From: an uncultured Pelagibacteraceae bacterium
GTDB taxonomy: Bacteria > Pseudomonadota > Alphaproteobacteria > Pelagibacterales > Pelagibacteraceae
Length of the DNA stretch: 50,510 nt
Reading direction: 5' to 3'
Assembly: GCA_902623785.1 (NCBI GenBank)
Contig: CACNVG010000006.1
Coordinates: forward strand, 1 to 50,510
Shown: positions 18,823-26,894 of the stretch, one piece after another
Numbering within the stretch: position 1 is the first letter of the stretch
Layout: each line of letters starts with the position of its first letter
Position numbers and translations under genes: made by a program
Notes under the pieces: generated by a model
The model's database searches: none
Told to the model about the DNA's origin: nothing
What the model saw: the letters and a program-made list of their open reading frames with translations, nothing else

Positions 18823-19310
18823 ATTATTTTAACTTTTGAATTTTTATTAATTATTTTTAGAAGTATTTTTAAATCATTAAAACTTAAGCCAATACATCCT
18901 TTGGTAGGTTTAAAACTTTTAGTTAAGTGGATAAATATTGCACTTCCTTTATTTTTAATAACCTTTTTGGAGTTATATTTCACTACTAAAATTAAATCAT
19001 AAATTTTGTCATTCCTATATAACTTTTCACCCTTATTGAATTTATTTAACTTAATCTGATTATTGTAATTTTTATTATTAGGGTCATCACACCAACCCAT
19101 ATTTTTTATAATTTTTATAGTCTTTAGTTTTGTAATAGGTTTTTTATGTCTATCTGCTCTATAATAAACAGGTCCCAATCCGAATGTACCAATTGGGGTA
19201 CAATAATCTCCCTCAGTTTTGTTTCTTTTTACCCCTCTCTTACCTATGCAACATCTAAATTTAAAATTATCACAAATTAGTGTATCTTTATTTATTAATT
19301 TAATTATCAT
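18819..19310 (-). CDS. YkuD-type L,D-transpeptidase
   Basis: A 163-residue protein built almost only of the L,D-transpeptidase catalytic domain. The active-site signature reads HLTKSFKPTKGCIGLS, with histidine about residue 128 and nucleophilic cysteine at 139. An upstream GDYCTPIGTFGLGPVYYR block is also typical. Such enzymes cross-link peptidoglycan or attach proteins to it, and normally act in the periplasm; however I see no signal peptide here, so export or role is unclear. It is divergent (14-base gap) from the winged-helix regulator gene and converges on yggS with overlapping stops. Confidence 0.85.
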   Translation of the reverse strand: MIIKLINKDTLICDNFKFRCCIGKRGVKRNKTEGDYCTPIGTFGLGPVYYRADRHKKPITKLKTIKIIKNMGWCDDPNNKNYNNQIKLNKFNKGEKLYRNDKIYDLILVVKYNSKKVIKNKGSAIFIHLTKSFKPTKGCIGLSFNDLKILLKIINKNSKVKII

Positions 19311-19324
19311 TAACTTTAAATTAT

Positions 19325-19915
19325 ATGGTAAATCAAAAATTATATATAATTAATTTAAATAATTTTTTTGATGTCATCAATGAGCTGAAAGAACATTTAG
19401 ACATAGACATATTTAAGTATGATGAGAGAAAATTTTTTTTAGATAAATTTGAAAAAAAAGAAATTTCTTTAAAAAATTCAATTATTATCGTTCCCGAAGA
19501 TGAATATAACTCATTTTTAAAATATATAAAGGAGGATAGTTTAATTAAATTTAGACCACCTATTAATTTTTTCAGATTTCTCGAAAACTTAAATGTAAGG
19601 TTTATTCAGAAAAGTTTTCAGGATCAATCAAGTATTAAAATAAAAAATTTTGTATTAGACACAAATTCAAGAACACTTAAAAAAAATAATAAGAATTTAA
19701 AATTAACAGAGAGAGAGATAGACATGATATTATTTTTAAAAAATGCTGAAAACCCTGTAAATATTGCCACCTTAGAGAAAGAAATTTGGCGTTACTCATC
19801 AGAGCTGGAAACTCACACGGTAGAAACTCATATATATAGACTGAGAAAAAAAATTAAAGATGAATTCGGAGACGATGATTTAATATTAAGTAAAAAAAAT
19901 GGGTATATTTTATAG
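19325..19915 (+). CDS. OmpR-family winged-helix regulator with degenerate receiver
   Basis: A 196-residue protein. Residues about 108-196 form a clear OmpR/PhoB-type winged helix: LKLTEREIDMILFL, the ATLEKEIW turn and recognition helix ETHTVETHIYRLRKKI, then the wing SKKNGYIL. The N-terminal 100 residues have roughly receiver length but lack the acidic pocket and the phosphoryl-accepting aspartate seen in real receivers, so phosphorelay control is unlikely. It may act constitutively or through another signal. Its last base pairs overlap the GTG of the ArfA-like gene, so the two are probably co-translated. Confidence 0.85.
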   Translation: MVNQKLYIINLNNFFDVINELKEHLDIDIFKYDERKFFLDKFEKKEISLKNSIIIVPEDEYNSFLKYIKEDSLIKFRPPINFFRFLENLNVRFIQKSFQDQSSIKIKNFVLDTNSRTLKKNNKNLKLTEREIDMILFLKNAENPVNIATLEKEIWRYSSELETHTVETHIYRLRKKIKDEFGDDDLILSKKNGYIL

Positions 19916-20022
19916 TGAAAAAAAAAAATTTTATTGCTAAAGATTTATTTTCTAAGAAATATAAAACAAGAATTATTAAACCAAAAAAAGGTAAGGGAAG
20001 TTTTAAAAGAAAAAAAAAATAA
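19915..20022 (+). CDS. ArfA-like alternative ribosome-rescue peptide
   Basis: A 35-codon gene starting at GTG that overlaps the preceding stop by one base and ending one base before the convergent kinase gene. The product is very basic. Its core DLFSKKYKTRIIKPKKGKGS followed by FKRK resembles the conserved ArfA segment of E. coli ([21 protein letters not shown]), where the basic tail enters the empty mRNA channel of a stalled ribosome and RF2 is recruited for release. The match is over a short stretch, so the assignment is a strong hypothesis. The gene begins with an 11-A run (19918-19928) and ends with a 10-A run (20010-20019) just before TAA. Confidence 0.6.
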   Translation: MKKKNFIAKDLFSKKYKTRIIKPKKGKGSFKRKKK

Positions 20023-20952
20023 CTAAATACGTGCACCTATTTGTTGGATTACCTTTGAAGACATTTCAGTACCTTTAGTTAAACATTCTTTTTGACTCAT
20101 ATTATTAACATGTCCATGCAAATAACCTGCAGCAAATAAGTCACCAGCACCCGTAAGATCAACTATTTTTAAATTTTTTTGGACTCCGCATTCAGTAACT
20201 TCATTTCCATTAATAGATACAGCACCTTTTTCACCTCTTGTTATTACCAATAACTTTTTTAATTCTTTAGCAAAATTAATTACATCTTCAAAACTTTTCG
20301 CATTAATTAAAGACATAATCTCTTGTTCGTTAGCAAAAGTTATATCTAGTTTATTTTTTACTAATTCTAGAAAATGAGGTTTGTGTCTATCTACACAAAA
20401 TTGATCTGATAATGACATAGCTACTTTATTTGCATTATTTATTGCTTTATCAAATGCTTTTCTTGGATCACCTTCATCCCAAAGATACCCCTCAAGAAAA
20501 ATAATTTCACTTTTTTTAATAGCGTTGGTATCAACATCGCTTTCATTAATCTTTCCAGCTGTGCCAAGAAATGTACACATAGTTCTTTCGGAGTCTGGAG
20601 TGACTAATATTAAACATGTTCCAGTTGGCAACTCTTCTTTCTTTTTAGAATAAAAATATTTAACATTCTCTGTCTTAAGACCTTCCTCATATTTTCCACC
20701 AAGATCATCATCATTTACTTTACCAATAAATCCAACTTCATTTCCTAATTGTGATAATCCAACGATTGAATTAGCCACTGATCCACCAGAAACAGTTTTT
20801 TCAATTTTAAGGTTTGAAAGTAATTGTTTAAATTCACTCTCATCAAAAATTAATTTCATCGTGCTTTTTGTAAGATTATTTTTTTTGATAAATTCATCAT
20901 CAACTTTACATATTACGTCAACTATTGCATTCCCAATTCCCAAGATTTTCAT
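20023..20952 (-). CDS. PfkB-family carbohydrate/adenosine kinase
   Basis: A 309-residue ribokinase-fold kinase. The N-terminal glycine pair and substrate block read GGSVANSIVGLSQLG and FIGKVNDDDLG; the C-terminal PfkB signature DLTGAGDLFAAGYLHG contains the catalytic aspartate and anion hole. The layout fits the adenosine-kinase-like subgroup (nucleoside or sugar kinases); the exact substrate cannot be read. It is the last gene of the grpE-dnaK-dnaJ-dapB-nth leftward run, three bases after nth. Its stop directly follows the stop of the convergent ArfA-like gene, with no terminator between. Confidence 0.88.
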   Translation of the reverse strand: MKILGIGNAIVDVICKVDDEFIKKNNLTKSTMKLIFDESEFKQLLSNLKIEKTVSGGSVANSIVGLSQLGNEVGFIGKVNDDDLGGKYEEGLKTENVKYFYSKKKEELPTGTCLILVTPDSERTMCTFLGTAGKINESDVDTNAIKKSEIIFLEGYLWDEGDPRKAFDKAINNANKVAMSLSDQFCVDRHKPHFLELVKNKLDITFANEQEIMSLINAKSFEDVINFAKELKKLLVITRGEKGAVSINGNEVTECGVQKNLKIVDLTGAGDLFAAGYLHGHVNNMSQKECLTKGTEMSSKVIQQIGARI

Positions 20953-20955
20953 TTT

Positions 20956-21624
20956 TTAAGCTTTCTTTGTTTTGACTGGTTTTTTTCTGTTAGGATAACA
21001 AGATGTGCAAATTTTACAAGTTATTCCATAGCAGTCTCGAGCTTTGCAAAACTCCCTACCATAATAAATTATTTGCAAGTGAAGTTTATTCCAATATTTT
21101 TTCGGAAATAATTTTTTAAGATCTTCTTCTGTTTGTACTACATTTTTACCATTAGTAAGTCCCCATCTCTGTGCAAGCCTGTGTATATGTGTATCTATTG
21201 GAAATGCAGGATGACCAAAACCTTGGGACATAACGACACTTGCAGTTTTATGTCCAACACCGGGAAGTTCTTCTAGCTCCTGAAAAGATTTTGGAACCTT
21301 ACCATTATATTTTTCCATCAATATTTTTGAAAGATTAAAAATGCTTTTAGCTTTGATCCTAAAAATACCTATTCTTTTAATTAACTTTTCTATTTTTTTT
21401 CTGCCAAGTTTTACAAAGTGTTTTGGTTTATAATATTTCGGGTAAATGTCTCTTGTTACATTGTTTACATTAACATCTGTACATTGTGCAGAAAGCAAAA
21501 CTGAAATTAAAAGAGTAAACACGTTTCTGCTATGTAGAGGTACGTAAATTTTGGGATAAGATTTGTTTAAAATTTTTAGAACTATTTTAGCTCTTTTTTT
21601 CTTTTCAGCCTCCTTAAGACTCAT
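20956..21624 (-). CDS. nth: Endonuclease III
   Basis: A DNA glycosylase/AP lyase that removes oxidised pyrimidines. The 222-residue protein has the helix-hairpin-helix LPGVGHKTASVV with catalytic lysine K126, and FPIDTHIHRL with catalytic aspartate D144, so activity is expected. The C-terminal iron-sulfur loop carries cysteines at 193, 198, 203, 206 and 209; this does not give the usual C-x6-C-x2-C-x5-C spacing, so the cluster must be held differently if present. The gene overlaps dapB by four bases and lies three bases upstream of the kinase gene. Confidence 0.95.
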   Translation of the reverse strand: MSLKEAEKKKRAKIVLKILNKSYPKIYVPLHSRNVFTLLISVLLSAQCTDVNVNNVTRDIYPKYYKPKHFVKLGRKKIEKLIKRIGIFRIKAKSIFNLSKILMEKYNGKVPKSFQELEELPGVGHKTASVVMSQGFGHPAFPIDTHIHRLAQRWGLTNGKNVVQTEEDLKKLFPKKYWNKLHLQIIYYGREFCKARDCYGITCKICTSCYPNRKKPVKTKKA

Positions 21625-22397
21625 TTAAAATTTAATACATTTCTCATTGAGTAAAGTCCCGGTTTTTTAGATATAAGCCATTTAGCAGCTGTTAGAGCTC
21701 CTTCAGAATATAAAGCCCTGTCAAATGCCTCGTGATTTAAAGTTATAATTTCTTTTCCACTTGAAAACTTTACCTCGTGTTCCCCAACCGTCTCACCTTT
21801 TCTTATTGAATTAAAGTTAATTTTCTTCCCATAAGGAAACTTTTTTTTATTAAAGTATTTATTACCAATCATTTTATAAAAATCTTTCTTTTTACCAACC
21901 GCTATACCTTTACCTAACATTAAAGCAGTACCAGATGGATGATCTTTTTTGTGTTTATGGTGTACCTCATAAACTTTACTTAAGAAATTATTTCCCAGTG
22001 AACTTGAAGCGATCTCTGTAAGATACATTAAAAGATTAATTCCTAGACTCATATTTCCTGCCTTTAAAATTGGAATTTTTCTCGAGTATTTTTTTATTAA
22101 TTCTTCCTCTTTCTTAGTAAATCCAGTGGTACCGATCACTACTTTTTTTTTTAGTTTTGATGCTATTTTCAAAATTTGGAAAGTACACTTTGGCACTGTA
22201 AAATCAATTATGACATTTGCTTTTTTAAAAGCATTTTCATTATTTAATTCAGGTTTGATACCAGAAATTTTTCTATTAATTTTTCTATTTTCGGTGAGAG
22301 TAACAAGTCTAAATTTTTTATCCAATTTTGAAGATTTGATGATCTGTTGACCCATTCGGCCGAGGCAACCAGTTACAGCTAATTTAATTTTATTCAT
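21621..22397 (-). CDS. dapB: 4-hydroxy-tetrahydrodipicolinate reductase
   Basis: NAD(P)H-dependent step of the diaminopimelate/lysine pathway. I place the start at the ATG at 22397, giving 258 residues that begin MNKIKLAVTGCLGRMGQQI, the dinucleotide-binding site. An in-frame start 51 bases further upstream would add a Cys-rich tail that belongs to another reading frame's gene, so I reject it. The active-site block reads VYEVHHKHKKDHPSGTA, with the histidine pair and lysine. The ATG overlaps the TGA of the small membrane-protein gene before it, and the end overlaps nth by four bases. Confidence 0.96.
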   Translation of the reverse strand: MNKIKLAVTGCLGRMGQQIIKSSKLDKKFRLVTLTENRKINRKISGIKPELNNENAFKKANVIIDFTVPKCTFQILKIASKLKKKVVIGTTGFTKKEEELIKKYSRKIPILKAGNMSLGINLLMYLTEIASSSLGNNFLSKVYEVHHKHKKDHPSGTALMLGKGIAVGKKKDFYKMIGNKYFNKKKFPYGKKINFNSIRKGETVGEHEVKFSSGKEIITLNHEAFDRALYSEGALTAAKWLISKKPGLYSMRNVLNFK

Positions 22398-22564
22398 GCA
22401 AAAATTAAATATGAAAGTATCACAACAACTAAAACAATAATACCCCAAATAGACAAGTTTTTAAAAAGTTGTTTTTTTTCAGAGTTACTTCTTAAAAAAT
22501 TTGGTAATACCAAAATTAAAACTGCAATTAATGCTATAGCTGGTACAATTTGTTCAAGACCCAT
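22394..22564 (-). CDS. Small two-helix membrane protein, unknown function
   Basis: A 56-codon gene fills the gap between dnaJ and dapB. Residues about 5-22 (IVPAIALIAVLILVLPNF) and 39-55 are hydrophobic helices joined by a short charged loop with Ser, Glu and Lys, so it probably inserts in the inner membrane as a hairpin. It starts with ATG four bases after dnaJ ends and its TGA overlaps the dapB ATG, which argues that it is translated. I do not recognise the family. Confidence 0.7.
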   Translation of the reverse strand: MGLEQIVPAIALIAVLILVLPNFLRSNSEKKQLFKNLSIWGIIVLVVVILSYLIFA

Positions 22565-22567
22565 TAT

Positions 22568-23692
22568 TTAATTTTTCCAAAAATTTTTAGCTTTTTCAAA
22601 GAATTTTTTTATACTAGGGTTTGACTTTTCATTCTCAATTTGTCTGAATTTTTCTAGCAACTCTTTTTGTTCTTTATTAAGAGAGATTGGCACCTCAGTA
22701 TTAAGCTGAACATAAAGGTCACCATATCCACTCCCTCTTATATATGGCATTCCTTTACCTTTAAGTCTAAGTTGTTTCCCACTTTGTGTACCTGCTGGTA
22801 TTTTAATTTTAGCTTTTCCTCCATCGATAGTAGGAATCTCGATAGTTGATCCTAAAGCAGCGTCTGCAATCGATACAGGACACTCAAAGTACAAATTTTC
22901 GTCTGATCTTTTAAACAAATCATGAGAATAAACGTTAATGAACAGATAAAGATCTCCACTTCCTGCACCTCTAGAACCTGCTTCACCTTTGCCAGCCAAC
23001 CGAATTCTTGTGCCATCATCGACACCTTTTGGAATTGTAACAGACAATCTTTTCGAAGCCTGTTTTTTTCCTTGTCCTCCACAACTTGAACATGGATTTG
23101 TTATTTGCTCTCCAGAACCAGAACATTGTGGACATGTTTGTTGAACTGTAAAAAAACCTTGGCTTGATCTAACTTGGCCATGACCATTACACATTGCGCA
23201 GGAACTTACGTTGTGGCCAGGCTTAGATCCACTTCCTTTACAAGTGTCACATTTTTCTGATGTAGAAAACTTAATATCTTGTTTTTTGCCTGTATATGCT
23301 TCGTCTAAAGAGATGGATAAATCATATCTTAAGTCTGAACCACGATTATTTGATTTTCTTGTCCTTTTCCCACCTCCAAAACCTTCACCAAAAAAATCCT
23401 CAAAAATATCTGAAAAGTGGCTCGAAAAATCAAAGTTTCCAAATCCTCCTCTTCCTCCACCACCATTTTCAAAAGCAGCATGTCCAAAATTATCATAATT
23501 TTGTTTTCTCTCGGTATTTGAGAGGATGTGATATGCCTCCGAAGCTTCTTTAAATTTTTCCTCAGAAGCTTTATCACCTTTGTTTTTGTCTGGATGATAT
23601 TTTACTGCAAGCTTTCTATAAGCAGATTTTATTTGTTCAGGTGAGGCTGATCTATTAACACCTAAGACGTCGTAATAATCTCTTTTTGTCAT
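22568..23692 (-). CDS. dnaJ: Chaperone DnaJ (Hsp40)
   Basis: Co-chaperone that delivers substrates to DnaK and stimulates its ATPase. The 374-residue protein has the J domain with HPD at residues 33-35, a Gly/Phe-rich linker (about 75-110), four zinc-binding repeats of the CxxCxGxG type ([32 protein letters not shown], about 145-205), and the C-terminal substrate-binding beta domains. This is a complete class A DnaJ. It follows dnaK by 26 bases, the usual order, and the small membrane-protein gene follows after three bases. Confidence 0.98.
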   Translation of the reverse strand: MTKRDYYDVLGVNRSASPEQIKSAYRKLAVKYHPDKNKGDKASEEKFKEASEAYHILSNTERKQNYDNFGHAAFENGGGGRGGFGNFDFSSHFSDIFEDFFGEGFGGGKRTRKSNNRGSDLRYDLSISLDEAYTGKKQDIKFSTSEKCDTCKGSGSKPGHNVSSCAMCNGHGQVRSSQGFFTVQQTCPQCSGSGEQITNPCSSCGGQGKKQASKRLSVTIPKGVDDGTRIRLAGKGEAGSRGAGSGDLYLFINVYSHDLFKRSDENLYFECPVSIADAALGSTIEIPTIDGGKAKIKIPAGTQSGKQLRLKGKGMPYIRGSGYGDLYVQLNTEVPISLNKEQKELLEKFRQIENEKSNPSIKKFFEKAKNFWKN

Positions 23693-23718
23693 AATAAATA
23701 AGACAAATAGTTGCTATC

Positions 23719-25641
23719 TTAAGCGCTTTTCTCTTTATTCTCGTCTTTTACTTCTTCAAAGTCTGCATCAACAACGTTGTCGTCTTTTTTTCCTTCTTGT
23801 TTTTGGTCTTTAGCATTTTCAGCTGGTTTTGCACTTTGTTGAGATTTGTAAATAGCTTCGCCAAGTTTCATAGAAGCTTGTACTAAATCTTGTGTTTTCT
23901 TTTTAATTGCTTCAACATCAGTTCCTTTCAAAGCATTCCTTAAATCTGCAGCTGCGGTTTCAATAGCTTTTTTATCAGCTTCAGAAACCTTAGAACCATG
24001 TTCCTTTAAATTTTTCTCAGTCGAGTGTACAAGAGTATCCGCTTGATTTCTTGCATCAACGGCCTCTCTTTTTTTCTTATCTTCTTCTTTATTAGCTTCA
24101 GCATCTTTAACCATTTTGCTAATCTCCTCCTCACTTAATCCTCCAGAAGCCTGAATTTGTATTTTTTGTTCTTTACCGGTTCCTTTATCTTTTGCTGAAA
24201 CATTTACTATACCGTTAGCATCAATATCAAAAGTTACTTCAATTTGTGGAACTCCTCTTGGAGCTGGAGCAATTCCTACCAGTTCAAAATTTCCTAAGAT
24301 TTTATTATCCGCAGCCATTTCTCTTTCACCTTGAAGAACTCTAATCGATACTGCGGGCTGGTTATCCTCAGCAGTGGAAAATACTTGGCTTTTTTTTGTA
24401 GGAATAGTTGTATTTTTATCAATCAGTTTTGTTGATACACCACCTAAAGTTTCGATACCTAAAGAAAGAGGTGTTACATCTAACAATAATACATCTTTTA
24501 CATCACCTTGAAGTACACCTGCTTGAATAGCAGCACCCATTGCAACCACTTCATCAGGGTTGACAGATTTATTCGGTTCTTTACCAAAGAAGTTTTTAAC
24601 TTCTTCAATTATTTTTGGCATCCTTGTCATACCTCCAACAAGAACTATTTCATCAATTTCACCTGCTGAGAGACCAGCATCTTTAAGAGCAGTTTTGCAT
24701 GGTGGCATTGTTCTTTTAATTAAATCTTCAACCAAAGCCTCAAGTTTTGCTCTAGTCATTTTTAAGTTTATATGTTTTGGACCAGTTTTGTCAGCTGTGA
24801 TAAAAGGAAGATTTATTTCAGTTTGTGCTGCAGAAGACAACTCTATTTTAGCTTTTTCTGCTGCTTCTTTTAACCTTTGTAATGCAAGTTTATCCGATTT
24901 TAGATCAATTCCGTTATCCTTTTTAAACTCTGAAAGTAAGTATTCTACAATAGTGTTGTCAAAGTCTTCTCCACCTAAAAATGTGTCACCATTTGTTGAT
25001 TTAACTTCAAACACACCATCTCCTAACTCCAAAATCGATACATCGAACGTCCCACCCCCAAGATCGTAAACAGCAATTTTTTTGTTTGTTTTTTTGTCTA
25101 GTCCATATGCTAATGATGCAGCAGTTGGTTCATTAATAATTCTCAAAACTTCTAAACCTGCAATTTTTCCTGCATCTTTAGTGGCCTGTCTTTGAGCGTC
25201 ATTAAAATATGCTGGAACAGTAATTACTGCTTTAGTAACTTCTTGACCTAAGTATTTTTCTGCAGTTTCTTTCATTTTTTGTAAAACAAAAGCTGATATT
25301 TGTGATGGTGAATATTTTTTTCCCTTAGCTTCTATCCAAGCGTCACCTTTTTCTGAGTTCATTATCCTGAAAGGAGATGTTTCAATATCTTTTTTTACTG
25401 ATGGGTCAGAAAAGTTTCTTCCAATTAATCTTTTTACTGCAAAAATTGTATTTTCAGGATTTGTGACAGCTTGTCTTTTTGCTGGTTGACCAATAAGTTT
25501 CTCATCGTTATCGGTGAAAGCTACTACTGAAGGTGTGGTTCTTGCACCTTCTGCATTTTCTAAAACCTTGGGCTGTGTTCCCTCCATTATGGAGACACAT
25601 GAATTAGTAGTTCCTAAGTCTATTCCAATAACTTTGCTCAT
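23719..25641 (-). CDS. dnaK: Chaperone DnaK (Hsp70)
   Basis: ATP-driven protein-folding chaperone. The 640-residue length is normal. It begins [16 protein letters not shown], with [30 protein letters not shown] and [10 protein letters not shown] in the ATPase domain, [14 protein letters not shown] at the linker, a substrate domain, and an acidic end. It lies between grpE and dnaJ. The 59-base gap before it contains a possible heat-shock (RpoH-type) promoter, so it may be transcribed both from grpE and on its own. Confidence 0.99.
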   Translation of the reverse strand: MSKVIGIDLGTTNSCVSIMEGTQPKVLENAEGARTTPSVVAFTDNDEKLIGQPAKRQAVTNPENTIFAVKRLIGRNFSDPSVKKDIETSPFRIMNSEKGDAWIEAKGKKYSPSQISAFVLQKMKETAEKYLGQEVTKAVITVPAYFNDAQRQATKDAGKIAGLEVLRIINEPTAASLAYGLDKKTNKKIAVYDLGGGTFDVSILELGDGVFEVKSTNGDTFLGGEDFDNTIVEYLLSEFKKDNGIDLKSDKLALQRLKEAAEKAKIELSSAAQTEINLPFITADKTGPKHINLKMTRAKLEALVEDLIKRTMPPCKTALKDAGLSAGEIDEIVLVGGMTRMPKIIEEVKNFFGKEPNKSVNPDEVVAMGAAIQAGVLQGDVKDVLLLDVTPLSLGIETLGGVSTKLIDKNTTIPTKKSQVFSTAEDNQPAVSIRVLQGEREMAADNKILGNFELVGIAPAPRGVPQIEVTFDIDANGIVNVSAKDKGTGKEQKIQIQASGGLSEEEISKMVKDAEANKEEDKKKREAVDARNQADTLVHSTEKNLKEHGSKVSEADKKAIETAAADLRNALKGTDVEAIKKKTQDLVQASMKLGEAIYKSQQSAKPAENAKDQKQEGKKDDNVVDADFEEVKDENKEKSA

Positions 25642-25663
25642 AATTTTTTATAATTGAAACTCA

Positions 25664-25690
25664 TATATGTGCTTTTTCTTAATCTACAAG
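25664..25690 (-). promoter_or_regulatory. Candidate heat-shock (RpoH-type) promoter of dnaK
   Basis: Read on the minus strand, CTTGTA (25690-25685) and CACATATA (25671-25664) are separated by 13 bases, close to the RpoH pattern CTTGAA with a C-rich/ATAT -10. It lies about 22 bases before the dnaK ATG. Pattern match only. Confidence 0.45.
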
Positions 25691-25700
25691 TTCCTAAATC

Positions 25701-26255
25701 CTATTTTTTAGTCTCCTTTTTCTCTGTTTTTTGGGACTTTTTTGATACTCCAACCAATGATGGCCTCAAAAGCCTGTCTTTTAACATAAACCCTTTTTGT
25801 ATTTCTTGAACAATTGTTCCAGGCTCTTCAGTCTCATCCTCAATCTCCATCATTGCTTGATGTTTATTTGGATCAAGTTTTTCGTTAATAGAGGCCACAG
25901 GCACAATATTGTTCTTTTTAAAAATTGTTAGCGTGTCATTTAAAATGATCTCTAAATGATCTATTATTTTTTTCTTTGAATTCTTATCTAAATCTTGATC
26001 GTTATTTATAGACTGTTTAGATCTTTCCAGGTTATCTAAAAGGTTTAATGTATCTTTAGCTAAAACCATTCCACCATAATCAAACGCTTCATCTTTTTCT
26101 TTTTCAAATCTTCTCCGTTGATTTTCAAGTTCTGCCAAAGATCGAGCTAATTTATCCTCCAACTCTGCAATTTTATTCTCGGTTAGATGTTCTTTGATAG
26201 GCTCTTCATCAGCCTTTATTTTTTTTTCATTTTTTGAGCTTTTGTTTTCTTCCAT
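25701..26255 (-). CDS. grpE: Nucleotide exchange factor GrpE
   Basis: Releases ADP from DnaK. I choose the ATG at 26255, giving 184 residues beginning MEENKSSKNEKK; an in-frame start 27 bases upstream (26282) is possible but leaves almost no room before rdgB. The long coiled-coil region (EDKLARSLAELENQRRRFEK) and the C-terminal beta domain with NKHQAMMEIEDE and the KGFMLKDRLLRPSLVGVSK block, given here as KGFMLKDRLLRPSLV, are characteristic. First gene of the grpE-dnaK-dnaJ run. Confidence 0.95.
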   Translation of the reverse strand: MEENKSSKNEKKIKADEEPIKEHLTENKIAELEDKLARSLAELENQRRRFEKEKDEAFDYGGMVLAKDTLNLLDNLERSKQSINNDQDLDKNSKKKIIDHLEIILNDTLTIFKKNNIVPVASINEKLDPNKHQAMMEIEDETEEPGTIVQEIQKGFMLKDRLLRPSLVGVSKKSQKTEKKETKK

Positions 26256-26284
26256 AAAGTCTAATATGGTAAAGAATCTCAAAA

Positions 26285-26313
26285 ATACTAGATGGAAAAT
26301 AAAAAAATTTCAA
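26285..26313 (-). promoter_or_regulatory. Candidate sigma-70 promoter of grpE
   Basis: On the minus strand TTGAAA (26313-26308) and TAGTAT (26290-26285) are 17 bases apart, about 30 bases before the preferred grpE ATG. The -35 box lies inside the divergent rdgB coding sequence. Chance matches are common in such AT-rich DNA. Confidence 0.35.
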
Positions 26314-26894
26314 AAATTTTAATAGGAACAAATAACAATGGAAAACTGAGAGAAATTAGCAATCTTTTACCAAAAAATATAATCGTTTATTCAACTAAAG
26401 ATTTTAATTTAAAAAGCCCAAATGAGACCGGCAAAACATTTAAGGCAAATGCACTAATCAAAGCAAAGTATTTTTCAAAAAAAACGAAATTAATTTGTTT
26501 AGCAGATGACTCTGGACTTGAAATTGATTTATTAAACAAGAAACCAGGTATATTTTCAGCCAGATGGGGTGGAAAAAAAAACAATTTTAATATTGCAATA
26601 AAAAAAGTTTTTAAAAACCTTTCTAAAAAAGACTTAAAATGGGAAGAAAAAAAAATCAAATGCAGATTTGTTTGTGTATTAGCAATATATTGGCCCTCAG
26701 GAAAAAAAATATTTTCAAAAGGTATTATTGAGGGAATTATTTCAAAAAAAAAGAGAGGAACAAGAGGATTTGGATATGATCCAATTTTTATACCAAATGG
26801 TTATAAAAAAACTTTTGCCGAATTAAGTCCCAAAAAAAAATATAAAATTGACCACCGGTCAAAAGCATTTAGAAAAATTAAAAGATTTTTTTAA
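26292..26894 (+). CDS. rdgB: XTP/dITP diphosphatase (RdgB/HAM1)
   Basis: Cleans the nucleotide pool by hydrolysing non-canonical purine triphosphates such as XTP and dITP to monophosphates. The 200-residue protein has ILIGTNNNGKLREI at the N-terminus, the catalytic ADDSGLEIDLLNKKPGIFSAR region (seen as ADDSGLEI and PGIFSARWGG), and the C-terminal GFGYDPIFIPNG and FAELSP with DHRSKAF. It is unusually lysine-rich. It is divergent from grpE, and its 3' end overlaps the convergent LpoA-like gene by 17 bases. grpE and rdgB are neighbours in many alphaproteobacteria. Confidence 0.95.
   Translation: MENKKISKILIGTNNNGKLREISNLLPKNIIVYSTKDFNLKSPNETGKTFKANALIKAKYFSKKTKLICLADDSGLEIDLLNKKPGIFSARWGGKKNNFNIAIKKVFKNLSKKDLKWEEKKIKCRFVCVLAIYWPSGKKIFSKGIIEGIISKKKRGTRGFGYDPIFIPNGYKKTFAELSPKKKYKIDHRSKAFRKIKRFF

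Noticed and set aside
22398..22448. Upstream extension of dapB to an earlier in-frame start
   Set aside because: The added 17 residues are a Cys/Phe-rich read-through of the small membrane-protein gene in another frame; the conserved N-terminus starts at the ATG at 22397.
23211..23577. Several 80-95 codon open frames overlapping the Gly/Phe-rich part of dnaJ
   Set aside because: Pro/Phe-rich and Leu-rich shadow frames produced by the GGN/TTT repeats of dnaJ.
24560..25069. A 169-codon open frame on the plus strand opposite dnaK
   Set aside because: It is the well-known antisense shadow of a strongly conserved dnaK; codon content and lack of any recognisable motif or start signal argue against a real gene.
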